DNA of 64,000 bases from UBA11475 sp902486425 (GTDB taxonomy: Bacteria > Bacillota > Clostridia > Christensenellales > Borkfalkiaceae): assembly GCA_902486425.1 (NCBI GenBank), contig CABTOK010000009.1:1-64000 (forward strand). Direction: 5' to 3'. This document shows, piece by piece, positions 18,000 to 26,681 of the stretch. Both the position numbers and the translations under genes were made by a program. The first letter of the stretch is position 1. Each line of letters opens with the position of its first letter. The notes under the pieces are model-generated. The model searched no databases and was not told the DNA's origin. It worked only from the letters and a program-made list of their open reading frames with translations.

Positions 18000-18527
18000 A
18001 TGAACGTTTTTATATTGATTTTAACGTCGGCGGCGCTTTCCGTCGATGCTTTTTTAACGCTCGTTTCGGGCGCAAAAGCTTACGAAAATTTTAAATTACT
18101 CAATAAAGTTTTAATCGCCGGTCTGTTTGCCGCGCTGCACGCTTTATTTGCGTTTTTCGGGTACGCTTTGTCCGAAATAACGATTTTTAAAACAGAATGT
18201 TTTGAAATGGCGGAGTGCGCTCTGTTTATGATTTTAGGCATATTCGCATTGTTCGAAACCGACGAAAAGGCAGTCGAAACGGATTTAAAAACAGTGATTC
18301 TTGCGGCGGCGGCAACGTCATTCGACGCCTTTTTAGGAGGTATTACGCTGGTACCTGTATCGCCGAAATCTTACCTTATCTTCATATGCATATTTGCAGT
18401 GTGCTTTTTGTTTTCGATAGGCGGACTTATGATAGGGTGTCGTATAAAAAAGATAAACGGAAGACTGATGAAGATACTTTCCGCCGTGATATTTTTCGCG
18501 CTGGCGATAAAAGCTTTGATAGTATGA
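18000..18527 (+). CDS. MntP/YtaF-like membrane protein
   Basis: A 175-residue protein with six transmembrane helices in two related halves. The first half holds ALSVDAFLTLVSGA and the second TSFDAFLGG, the paired D-A-x segments that mark the MntP manganese exporters and the sporulation-associated YtaF family. Metal export is therefore likely, but MntP and YtaF cannot be separated here. The loop before helix five (VPVSPKSY) is encoded by a copy of the dispersed 24-nt motif (18352-18375). Monocistronic, with a GAGGATAA ribosome site. Confidence 0.75.
   Translation: MNVFILILTSAALSVDAFLTLVSGAKAYENFKLLNKVLIAGLFAALHALFAFFGYALSEITIFKTECFEMAECALFMILGIFALFETDEKAVETDLKTVILAAAATSFDAFLGGITLVPVSPKSYLIFICIFAVCFLFSIGGLMIGCRIKKINGRLMKILSAVIFFALAIKALIV
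18352..18375 (+). repeat. 24-nt ACCTGT motif, copy 2 (inside the MntP-like gene)
   Basis: TACCTGTATCGCCGAAATCT then TACC, the copy closest to consensus. It is in frame and encodes PVSPKS in a loop of the protein. Confidence 0.5.
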
Positions 18528-18583
18528 AGTTTGCCTTTGGACGGTATAATGAACCCGTATCGGAGAAACGGAACCTGATACGA

Positions 18584-19540
18584 TTAAAAATCCCAATCGG
18601 GGATGAATTCCGCGTCCGCGCTTTTAAAATCCTGTACGAAAAGGTCGTAAATCCCGAGTGAAGTCGCATAGTCTAAAACGTCTTTATATTCCCGCTTCGT
18701 TATTTTGCGTTTAAGTTCGGGACAGCCGTCGGTATCGCCGAACGGCGTATACTGACTCATGAGCGAGAACGCGGCGGCGCCTTTATACGGCTCGAACCAG
18801 TCGAGTATTTTTTTGCTGTCCGTGACGTTCATCGGAAGAATAAGGTGTCTTACGATGACGCCTTGTTTTATAAGTCCGTTTTCGTATATGGGGGGCTTGT
18901 TTTTTATCATGAATTCTACTGCGCGGGAAGCGACTTCGAAATAATTTTTTTTCCCCGTATAACGCTCCGAAACAGCGGGGGAACAGTACTTCATATCGGG
19001 TAAAAAAACGTCTATATAGGGTAAAAGCCTTTCTAAAACTTCGACCTTTTCGTACCCGTGAGTGTTTGAAAGTATGGGCACCGAAGGGCGGTATATATCG
19101 AGAGCGCGTATTATTTTGTCGTAATAATGGGTGGGCGTAACGAGATTTATGTTGTGAGCACCCATATCTTCGAGCTTTTTGAATATATCGGCAAGCTCGG
19201 TTACCGTTATTTCCTTGCCGCGTTTATTGCGCGAAAGATCGTAATTCTGGCAGAATCTGCATTTTAAGCTGCAACCGGTAAAAAATATCGTACCTGAGCC
19301 TTTGGTGCCGGAAACGGGCGGTTCTTCATACGGGTGGAGATAGTATTTTGCTATACGCATTTCATTCCTCGCAAGGCATGCTCCGACAGACGTATTGCGG
19401 TCGATGCGGCAGTCGTTGGGGCAGAGCCTGCATACGCTCGTATCTAAAACGTCGGTTTCTTTTTTTCGGACGGAAGTTTTGTCTCCGGTACGATTATCCG
19501 TTACGTTTATATTAAAATTTTCGTTAAAAATCTCGGACAT
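18584..19540 (-). CDS. Radical SAM protein of the COG1313 (PflX-like) family
   Basis: A 318-residue radical SAM protein related to pyruvate formate-lyase activating enzymes. The order is diagnostic: an N-terminal cysteine cluster (CRLCPNDCRIDR), then GTIFFTGCSLKCRFCQNYDLSR with the CX3CX2C motif, then an NLVTPTHY segment. The substrate of the family is unsettled; it is not the canonical activator PflA. No strong ribosome site precedes the ATG at 19540, and about 35 residues before the first cysteine are poorly conserved-looking, so the true start may be downstream. No glycyl-radical enzyme gene is nearby. Confidence 0.85.
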   Translation of the reverse strand: MSEIFNENFNINVTDNRTGDKTSVRKKETDVLDTSVCRLCPNDCRIDRNTSVGACLARNEMRIAKYYLHPYEEPPVSGTKGSGTIFFTGCSLKCRFCQNYDLSRNKRGKEITVTELADIFKKLEDMGAHNINLVTPTHYYDKIIRALDIYRPSVPILSNTHGYEKVEVLERLLPYIDVFLPDMKYCSPAVSERYTGKKNYFEVASRAVEFMIKNKPPIYENGLIKQGVIVRHLILPMNVTDSKKILDWFEPYKGAAAFSLMSQYTPFGDTDGCPELKRKITKREYKDVLDYATSLGIYDLFVQDFKSADAEFIPDWDF

Positions 19541-19559
19541 AGTATTATTTTAAAATAAA

Positions 19560-19590
19560 AATCCGCCGAAATCAAGCCGGCGGACGAGTT
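19560..19590 (-). terminator. Terminator of the tetR-ABC exporter operon
   Basis: On the minus strand TCCGCCGG pairs with TCGGCGGA around CTTGATT-like sequence and is followed by TTTTTATTTT. It lies 70 bases beyond the stop of the second exporter gene. Confidence 0.7.
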
Positions 19591-19660
19591 TTATTGAATT
19601 TATCGTAAAATTTATTAAAAATCTTCACTTCGACTTTAAGCGTGTTCTTTCAGCCGCATT

Positions 19661-21592
19661 TTATTCGAGTTCGAAAGCTCCCGTATAAAGTTTGTAATAA
19701 TTACCTTTTTTTGCGATAAGTTCCGAATGAGAACCTCTTTCGATAATTCTGCCGTGGTCGAGAACCATTATTACGTCGGAGTTTCTTACGGTCGAAAGTC
19801 TGTGGGCGATTACGAATACCGTTCTGCCTTTCATCAGTTCGTCGGTGCCTTTTTGTACCAAAGCTTCCGTTCTTGTATCGATCGATGAGGTCGCTTCGTC
19901 GAGGATCATTACCGGCGCGTCGGCAACGGCCGCTCTCGCTATTGCGAGAAGTTGTCTTTGTCCTTGCGACAGGTTTGCGCCGTCTCCCGTAAGCATGGTG
20001 TCGTATCCGTCGGGGAGCCTTGTGATAAAGTCGTCGGCATTTGCGAGTTTCGCCGCGGCGATACATTCTTCGTCCGTAGCGTCGAGTCTGCCGTAGCGGA
20101 TATTGTCCATGACTGTTCCGGTAAAGAGCGAAGTATCCTGTAAAACTATACCGAGCGAACGTCTTAAATCGGCTTTTTTAATCTTATTGATATTTATTCC
20201 GTCATAGCGGATTTTTCCGTCCGCAATGTCGTAAAAACGGTTTATAAGATTGGTTATCGTGGTTTTGCCTGCGCCTGTCGCTCCGACGAATGCTACTTTC
20301 TGACCGGCGTTGGCGTAGACCGAAACGTCGTGCAGAACTATCTTTTCGGGTACGTATCCGAAGTCTACGTGTTCCATGACTATATCGCCTTTAAGGGGTG
20401 TATAGGTAACGGAGCCGTCGGCTTTATGCGGATGTTTCCACGCCCATACGTCGGTACGTTTTTCGGATTCGTGAACGGTGCCGTCTTTATCGATCGTGGC
20501 GTTTACGAGAGTAACGTAACCTTCGTCCGTTTCGGGAGTCTGATCTAAAAGTTCGAAAACACGATCCGCACCCGCTACGCCCATCGCTATCATTGAAACT
20601 TGCTGCGAAGTTTCGTTTATCGCCTGAGTTGAACGTCTCGACATTCCGAGGAAAGGAATGATAAACCCGAAGGTGATGGGGGTAATTCCGGTAAACATGC
20701 TCGAAATAGCTATATTCGGAGCTTTGAGCGAAAATAAAATTCCGCCGACTATTGCTAAAAACACATAGGAGAAGTTTCCGATATTTCCTACGATAGGTCC
20801 TAAAATGTTACCTGAAATATGCGCTTCTTTAGCGTCTTCGAAAAGCTTTTCGTTAAGTTTGTCGAAGTCCTTTTCGGCGTCCTGCTCGTGGGTGAAAACT
20901 TTTACGACTTTCTGACCGTTTATGTTTTCCTGTACAAAGCCTTCTTCTTTAGCGAGCGAAATCTGCTGGGCGACCATGTGCTTTGCACTTTTTCCGCCGA
21001 CTTTTTTGACTACGAAGAACATCGAAAGCGAACATATCACGAATACGAGAGTAAGTATAATGCTGTAATAAAGCATTAAGAACACCGCTACCGCGAGAGT
21101 CATGATGCTCGATAAAATCGTAGGCAAACTCTGTCCTATAAGCTGTCTTACGGCATCGGTGTCGTTGGTGTAAGTGGACATTATTTCGCCGTGAGGATGC
21201 TGATCGAAATATTTGATCGGGAGCGACTGCATCTTCTCGAACATATCTTTACGGATATGATAGAGCATGCCCTGCGTAACCGAAGCCATTATGCGGTTGT
21301 AAGCAAAACTTGCGAGAACGGCTATCGCATACGCGACAATCATTATGATTATGTTCTTTATAAGCACGTCCTTTACCGAAGCAAGGTCGTTTATTCTGCC
21401 GGGCTGCATTACTTCGTCTATATTCTTTTGCATAAAGATTGAAGAAACAAGACCGCCGCACGCCGTAAGAATAAGACAGAAAAATACTAAAAGAAGCTGA
21501 AACTTATAGTATTTGAATACGTACTTCAAAAGTCTTCTTAAGGTGTTTTTGTTTATTTTTTTAGGGGGAGCACCCCTTCTTCCCGCCGCCAT
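19661..21592 (-). CDS. Heterodimeric ABC exporter, canonical-site half
   Basis: A half-size ABC exporter (643 residues): six transmembrane helices (to about residue 340) and a nucleotide-binding domain. The ATPase motifs are canonical: Walker A (GATGAGKTT), signature (LSQGQRQ, as in many exporters) and Walker B with catalytic Glu (MILDEATSSID). A segment of about 50 residues (roughly 365-415, VTLVNATIDKDGTVHESEK and WKHPHKADGS) extends the linker before the nucleotide-binding domain. With the preceding gene it should form a heterodimer exporting drugs, lipids or peptides. It begins at the last base of the upstream gene's stop codon. Confidence 0.92.
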   Translation of the reverse strand: MAAGRRGAPPKKINKNTLRRLLKYVFKYYKFQLLLVFFCLILTACGGLVSSIFMQKNIDEVMQPGRINDLASVKDVLIKNIIIMIVAYAIAVLASFAYNRIMASVTQGMLYHIRKDMFEKMQSLPIKYFDQHPHGEIMSTYTNDTDAVRQLIGQSLPTILSSIMTLAVAVFLMLYYSIILTLVFVICSLSMFFVVKKVGGKSAKHMVAQQISLAKEEGFVQENINGQKVVKVFTHEQDAEKDFDKLNEKLFEDAKEAHISGNILGPIVGNIGNFSYVFLAIVGGILFSLKAPNIAISSMFTGITPITFGFIIPFLGMSRRSTQAINETSQQVSMIAMGVAGADRVFELLDQTPETDEGYVTLVNATIDKDGTVHESEKRTDVWAWKHPHKADGSVTYTPLKGDIVMEHVDFGYVPEKIVLHDVSVYANAGQKVAFVGATGAGKTTITNLINRFYDIADGKIRYDGININKIKKADLRRSLGIVLQDTSLFTGTVMDNIRYGRLDATDEECIAAAKLANADDFITRLPDGYDTMLTGDGANLSQGQRQLLAIARAAVADAPVMILDEATSSIDTRTEALVQKGTDELMKGRTVFVIAHRLSTVRNSDVIMVLDHGRIIERGSHSELIAKKGNYYKLYTGAFELE

Positions 21593-23406
21593 TATTCGTC
21601 ACCTCCTTCTTCTGGAGCTTCCGAATTTTTAGTCTGAGATTCGTACACTTCTTTGTAAATGTGCGAAGAATTCATAAGTTCGTCGTGAGTACCCATCGCC
21701 ACTATTTTGCCCGAATCCATTACAAGAATTTTATCCGCATGTTCGACCGAGGCCACTCTCTGCGCGATTATTATTTTGGTCGTATCGGGAATTTCATTTG
21801 CGAAGGCTTGTCTTATAAGAGCGTCCGTTTTGGTGTCTACCGCCGAAGTAGAGTCGTCCATGATGAGAATTTTCGGTTTCCTTAAAAGCGCTCTCGCAAT
21901 GCAGAGACGTTGTTTTTGTCCGCCCGAAACGTTCGTACCGCCCTGTTCGATATAAGTGTCGTAACCGTCGGGGAACGACGATATGAATTCATCCGCCTGA
22001 GCGAGTTTACAAACGCGTTTTACTTCGTCAAGGGACGCTTTGTCGTTACCCCAGCGTATGTTGTCCGCAATGGTGCCTGAAAACAAAAGATTCTTTTGAA
22101 GAACTATCGCGACTTCCTTTCGAAGAGTGTCCAAATCGTAATCTTTGACGTTTACTCCGCCGACTTTCACTTCGCCTTCGGTTGTGTCGTAAAGACGGGG
22201 GATGAGCTGGATAAGGGACGTTTTCGACGAACCTGTTCCGCCCAAAATGCCCACGGTCTCGCCGGATTTGATGTGAAGATCTATGTTTTCGAGTGCGTAT
22301 TTTTTAGCGTTTTCGGAATATTTGAAGCTTACGCCGTCAAAATCCACCGAGCCGTCTTTTACTTCTTTAATTCCGTTTTCGGGAGAAGTGAGCGACGATT
22401 TCGTATTAAGCACTTCGGCGATTCTATTCGCCGATTCTACCGAGAGCGTCATCATAACGGCAATCATCGAGAACATCATAAGAGAAGATAGCATTTGTAT
22501 GCCGTAGGTGATTATAGCGGAAAGCTCCGCCGGAGAAAAGTCGTACACAGGTACGCCGCCCGCCGAAGAATGACCGTTGCCGATAACTATTATCGCTCCG
22601 AAATACGAAATAAGTACCGAAGCCGCGTACATGGCGAGCATCATCACGGGGGAGTTCAATGCGATTATTTTTTCCGCTTTGGTGAAGTCGTTCCTTACTT
22701 CGGACGAAATTTTATCGAATTTTTGTTTTTCGTGTTCTTCTCTTACGTAAGCCTTGACAACTCTTATGCCCGAAACGTTTTCTTCGACCGAAGTGTTCAT
22801 AGCGTCGTATTTTTTGAAAATCTTTCTGAAGAAAGGCATTACGACTCTTATTACGGCGAAGAGTATAAATCCGAGAATCGGGAGTATAACGACGTATATC
22901 CAGGCGAGATTTGCGTTTATCGTCATACCCATTACGATCGAGAAAGTGAACATAAGGGGTACTCTTATAACTATACGAAGACACATTTGATACGCCATCT
23001 GTACGTTACTTACGTCGGTAGTAAGTCTTGTTATAAGCGACGACGAAGAGAACTTGTCTACGTCCTTAAACGAAAAGTCCTGTACGGAATAAAATAAGTC
23101 TTTTCTGAGATTCTTGGCAAATCCGCAACTTGCTATGGCGGCGGTTTTTCCGCCCATTATACCGCAAGTTAAAGAAAGTACGGCGAGACCGAAAAGGATC
23201 GCGCCGTATAAAAGAATCTGATTCATTGGAACGTTGCCCTGAGAATTAGTGGCAAGCATTTTAGACATCACGAACGGAATTAAACATTCGCAAACCGCTT
23301 CGCCTAACATAAAGAAAGGCGTAACGAGAGAGACTTTTTTATATTCTCTCACGCTTTTTAAAAGCGTTCCGACAACGTGATTATCAGTTGCTTTCTTTTT
23401 CTGCAT
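21592..23406 (-). CDS. Heterodimeric ABC exporter, degenerate-site half
   Basis: Partner of the gene at 19661-21592: six helices plus ATPase domain. Here the Walker A is GGTGSSKTS and the residue after Walker B is Asp rather than Glu (ILIMDDSTSAVD), the pattern of the degenerate ATP site in heterodimeric exporters such as TM287/288. The signature VSGGQKQR is intact, so the canonical site of the pair can form. I chose the ATG at 23406 (MQKKKATDNHVV), preceded by AAGGAGG at 12 bases, over a start at 23484 that would overlap tetR more deeply. It still overlaps the tetR end by 23 bases. Confidence 0.9.
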   Translation of the reverse strand: MQKKKATDNHVVGTLLKSVREYKKVSLVTPFFMLGEAVCECLIPFVMSKMLATNSQGNVPMNQILLYGAILFGLAVLSLTCGIMGGKTAAIASCGFAKNLRKDLFYSVQDFSFKDVDKFSSSSLITRLTTDVSNVQMAYQMCLRIVIRVPLMFTFSIVMGMTINANLAWIYVVILPILGFILFAVIRVVMPFFRKIFKKYDAMNTSVEENVSGIRVVKAYVREEHEKQKFDKISSEVRNDFTKAEKIIALNSPVMMLAMYAASVLISYFGAIIVIGNGHSSAGGVPVYDFSPAELSAIITYGIQMLSSLMMFSMIAVMMTLSVESANRIAEVLNTKSSLTSPENGIKEVKDGSVDFDGVSFKYSENAKKYALENIDLHIKSGETVGILGGTGSSKTSLIQLIPRLYDTTEGEVKVGGVNVKDYDLDTLRKEVAIVLQKNLLFSGTIADNIRWGNDKASLDEVKRVCKLAQADEFISSFPDGYDTYIEQGGTNVSGGQKQRLCIARALLRKPKILIMDDSTSAVDTKTDALIRQAFANEIPDTTKIIIAQRVASVEHADKILVMDSGKIVAMGTHDELMNSSHIYKEVYESQTKNSEAPEEGGDE

Positions 23407-24040
23407 CCTGTAATGCGTCCTCCTTGATGAACAACGACATAAGAAGGTCAACATTGAGAGAAGCAAGATGAGGACAGAGAGCATTAGATGCGATTACGAA
23501 CGAAAGAACGTTGCCTGCTACTGCGGAAATGATCGTGTTGATATAATCCTTTTTGGGGAAGTTGTCTTTGATGTATCCTGCTTTTTCGATCGCTTTTATG
23601 GTACTCTTTATTTCTTTGATAACTTTGATTTCGGGAGTCTTGTTTTTTGTAGGATCCGTCAAAGCTCCGATTCCGTTTTCGGAAGCGCAGTTCAAGAAGA
23701 AATAAAGCTTGTAAGCCGTGGTAGGATCTTCTTTAATAGTATTTTCTACGTCGAGAAGAAGATTTTTGATCTTCATGACAGGGTTATTGCTTGAAGCAAG
23801 AGCCGCCAGAGCTCTGTCGGCAATGGTCTTGTTCTGAACCGTTCTGAGATATTCGACAAGCTCGCTTTTGTCGGTATAGTAGTGATAGAAGAGTCCGTGG
23901 CTGCATCCGATTTCTTCACAGATATCGTCTACGGTAGCCGCTTTTATACCGGTCTTGCAAAATACCTTATTTGCTCCGAGAATAATGTTAAGTCTTCTTT
24001 TAGCTGCTTTTTTGGTTACTTTTCTTTCTGTTTTTTCCAT
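23384..24040 (-). CDS. TetR-family transcriptional regulator
   Basis: A 218-residue repressor-type regulator. The N-terminal helix-turn-helix of TetR proteins is clear (TVDDICEEIGCSHGLFYHYYTDKSELVEYL, about residues 37-66); the C-terminal ligand domain shows no recognisable family. Being first in an operon with an ABC exporter pair, it probably represses that operon and is released by an exported compound. A candidate operator overlaps the promoter (24182-24234). Confidence 0.9.
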   Translation of the reverse strand: MEKTERKVTKKAAKRRLNIILGANKVFCKTGIKAATVDDICEEIGCSHGLFYHYYTDKSELVEYLRTVQNKTIADRALAALASSNNPVMKIKNLLLDVENTIKEDPTTAYKLYFFLNCASENGIGALTDPTKNKTPEIKVIKEIKSTIKAIEKAGYIKDNFPKKDYINTIISAVAGNVLSFVIASNALCPHLASLNVDLLMSLFIKEDALQDAEKESN

Positions 24041-24172
24041 AATAAATTTTCCTTTACCTTTATTATATTTTTTTCTTTCCTTTCCCGATTGCGTCCAGAC
24101 TTCGCAAAACTTTTGCGGTTTTACCGGATAATAACCGATTTTTGCTTCGCTCCGCTTTCCGCCGGTACTCGT

Positions 24173-24234
24173 ATTTTAATAAACTTAAAGTCAGTTGTCA
24201 ACTTTTTTAACGGGGTTTTGACAAAATTAAAGTT
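24173..24234 (-). promoter_or_regulatory. tetR operon promoter with candidate operator
   Basis: On the minus strand TTGACA (24202-24197), an 18-nt spacer and TAAAAT (24178-24173) form a promoter. Around it lies an imperfect inverted repeat on the plus strand: AACTTAAAG and TTGTCAA on the left, TTGACAA and TTAAAGTT on the right. The -35 is the centre of the palindrome AGTTGTCAACT (24193-24203). A TetR dimer bound here would block transcription. About 130 nt of leader follow. Confidence 0.55.
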
Positions 24235-24469
24235 AAATTTTTTCTTTTTTGTTTTTTGAGGGTTGTCTGTAATTATCGAAACGCAAGACAATATCGGCAA
24301 AAATTCACTTTTTTCGTCTAAAACGCACATTGTCTGCCATTCAAGTTATTTATTAAATAAAGCAGAATGTAAAAAAATCGCAAAAATATCGAAAATTTTT
24401 TTATTTTTTCTAATCGACACGATTCGCGGATTTTAATTATCAAATACGGCTATAAAAGTCAATCATCGT

Positions 24470-24498
24470 TTGACAATCGTCTGTAAATATATTATAAT
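24470..24498 (+). promoter_or_regulatory. Perfect consensus promoter of metK
   Basis: TTGACA (24470-24475), 17 nt and TATAAT (24493-24498). The 90-nt leader holds a small hairpin (GCGCT...AGCG) and a direct repeat ACAGTTTATA; neither matches a SAM riboswitch that I know. Confidence 0.85.
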
Positions 24499-24593
24499 AT
24501 AAAAACGCGCTATAACAGCGTGCCCGAAAGCAGTTTATAAAAAACAGTTTATAGAAAACAGAAATACGAAATATTTTAATGAAAGAGGAACAT

Positions 24594-25766
24594 ATGAAAA
24601 AATTATTCACGAGCGAAAGCGTATGCGCGGGGCATCCCGATAAGGTTTGCGACGCAGTTGCCGACGCTATACTCGACGCATATCTTGCTAAAGACGAAAA
24701 CGCAAGGGTAGCTTGCGAAGTATGCGCCAAAACGAACTTCGTTCTTATCATGGGCGAAATTACTTCCGTAGCGGAAGTGGACGTCGCGAAAATAGCGAGA
24801 GACGTTATAAAAGAAATAGGTTATACAGATCCTTCGACGGGATTTTCGTACGATACCGCCGAGATTTTAGTTAAGCTCGAAAAGCAGTCGCCCGACATAG
24901 CCATGGGCGTAGACGCTTCGGTCGAAAACAAATCGGGCATAAAGGATCCCGCCGATCTTATAGGCGCGGGTGATCAGGGGCTTATGTTCGGTTACGCTTC
25001 GAGAGAAACCGAAGAATACATGCCGCTCCCTTTGATGCTTTCGCACAAAATGTGTAAAAAACTCGAAGAAGCACGCAAAAGCGGACTTTTAAAATATCTT
25101 CGCCCGGACGGAAAGGGACAGGTTACCGTAGAATACGACGGAAATACGCCTAAGAGAATAGAAACGGTCGTTCTTTCCGCTCAGCACGATAACACGGTTA
25201 CGACCGAACGGCTGAGAAGCGATCTTAAAAAATACGTTATTGACGAAGTTATGCCGCAAAATCTTTGCGATAACAACACCAAATACTTTATTAACCCGAC
25301 GGGAAGATTCGAAATCGGCGGACCGGAAGGAGATTCCGGACTTACCGGAAGAAAAATCGTCGTCGATACTTACGGCGGCAAATGCCCGCACGGCGGCGGA
25401 AGTTTTTCGGGCAAAGATCCCACAAAGGTAGACAGATCCGCTACTTATATGGCGAGATATATCTGCAAAAATCTCGTTGCGGCGGGACTTTGTGACGAAT
25501 GTAAACTTCAGGTGGCTTACGCCATAGGAGTTGCAAATCCCGTTTCGGTTACGGTAGACACCAACGGCACGGGCAGACTCCCGGACGAAAAGCTTTCCGA
25601 AATCGTAGTTAAAGAATTCGATCTGCGTCCGTATTCGATAATAAAAAAGTTAGGTCTTAAAAAACCGATTTACAAGCAGACCGCGAGTTACGGCCATTTC
25701 GGTAAAGAAGGCTTGAGCTGGGAACAGACCGATAAGGTTCCCGATCTTAAAAAATATCTCGGCTGA
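24594..25766 (+). CDS. metK: S-adenosylmethionine synthetase
   Basis: Makes S-adenosylmethionine from methionine and ATP, which also feeds the radical SAM enzymes in this window. The 390-residue protein has the standard motifs HPDKVCDAVADAILD (residue 15 on), GAGDQGLMFGYA and GGGSFSGKDPTKVDRS. I chose the ATG at 24594, five bases after GAGGAA, rather than the in-frame ATG at 24579. It has its own consensus promoter, and comF, secA and prfB follow closely on the same strand. Confidence 0.97.
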   Translation: MKKLFTSESVCAGHPDKVCDAVADAILDAYLAKDENARVACEVCAKTNFVLIMGEITSVAEVDVAKIARDVIKEIGYTDPSTGFSYDTAEILVKLEKQSPDIAMGVDASVENKSGIKDPADLIGAGDQGLMFGYASRETEEYMPLPLMLSHKMCKKLEEARKSGLLKYLRPDGKGQVTVEYDGNTPKRIETVVLSAQHDNTVTTERLRSDLKKYVIDEVMPQNLCDNNTKYFINPTGRFEIGGPEGDSGLTGRKIVVDTYGGKCPHGGGSFSGKDPTKVDRSATYMARYICKNLVAAGLCDECKLQVAYAIGVANPVSVTVDTNGTGRLPDEKLSEIVVKEFDLRPYSIIKKLGLKKPIYKQTASYGHFGKEGLSWEQTDKVPDLKKYLG

Positions 25767-25771
25767 GCCGT

Positions 25772-26638
25772 ATGGATAACGAGGGGAAAACGATAACTTC
25801 CGCAAACGACGATATTAAAGCGGAAGATATAAAAAACGGAAAGTCGTTTATCAAACGAGCGGCGGAAGCGGTTAAAAAAATCGTAACGGAACTTTTTTCG
25901 GACGAAACCTGGAAATGCGAACTTTGTTCAAAAGAGTTGTTCGGAAACGGGTATATCTGCAAAGAGTGCGAAGAAAAGCTTCCGTATCTGAAAAATGTAA
26001 ATAGTTGCAATCACTGCGGCAGAAAAACCGATTACGAAGAAGATTACTGTACGGCTTGCAAAAACATTCTGACCGAAACCGATCTCGGAAGAAGCGTATT
26101 TAATTACGAAGGCAAGATAATTCTTTTAATAACAAACTTCAAGTTCAGGAGGAAAGCGTATCTTAAAAAGTTTTTCGCCGAAGAGCTTTATAATCTTTAT
26201 AAAGAAGAAAATCTTACCGCGGACGTAGTCTGTTACATACCGATGACCGAAAAGGCAATTAAAAAACGCGGATACAATCAGACAGAACTGCTTGCCGAAG
26301 AATTTTCGCGTTTGTCGGGTATTCTGGTTGCAGACGCTCTCGAAAAGACGAGAGATTCGCACAAGCAGGTCGGATTAAAACGTAAAGAACGGCTCGAAAA
26401 CCTTAAAGGTTCGTTCAAAGTAACGGATAAGCAGGCGGTACAAGGGAAAACAGTTCTTCTCATAGACGACGTAACGACCACGGGCGCCACAGGAGAAGTA
26501 GTCGCATCGTATCTTAAAAAGGCGGGTGCGGCAAAAGTCGTTCTTTTAACCGTCGCTTCGGTAGGCTCGGATAAAGAAACCGAGTTAAGAAGAAAGGAAG
26601 CCGAAAACAACCGTAAAACGCATAAAAAAGAAAAATAA
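25772..26638 (+). CDS. comF: ComF-family phosphoribosyltransferase-like protein
   Basis: A 288-residue ComF-type protein: an N-terminal double zinc ribbon (CELC, CKEC, CNHC, CTAC between about residues 48 and 92) and a phosphoribosyltransferase-like domain with the PRPP loop VLLIDDVTTTGAT (about residue 230). In B. subtilis ComFC takes part in DNA uptake, but the family is widespread and its activity uncertain. The first 45 residues are an unusual charged extension. It starts six bases after the metK stop with no clear ribosome site of its own, suggesting translational coupling. Confidence 0.88.
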   Translation: MDNEGKTITSANDDIKAEDIKNGKSFIKRAAEAVKKIVTELFSDETWKCELCSKELFGNGYICKECEEKLPYLKNVNSCNHCGRKTDYEEDYCTACKNILTETDLGRSVFNYEGKIILLITNFKFRRKAYLKKFFAEELYNLYKEENLTADVVCYIPMTEKAIKKRGYNQTELLAEEFSRLSGILVADALEKTRDSHKQVGLKRKERLENLKGSFKVTDKQAVQGKTVLLIDDVTTTGATGEVVASYLKKAGAAKVVLLTVASVGSDKETELRRKEAENNRKTHKKEK

Positions 26639-26681
26639 AATCATAAAAACATAAAAAACGCCCACGTAAAGGAGAAAATAT

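Noticed and set aside
24499..24593. SAM riboswitch in the metK leader
   Set aside because: The 90-nt leader shows only a small hairpin and a direct repeat; none of the SAM-I or SMK box conserved blocks are visible.
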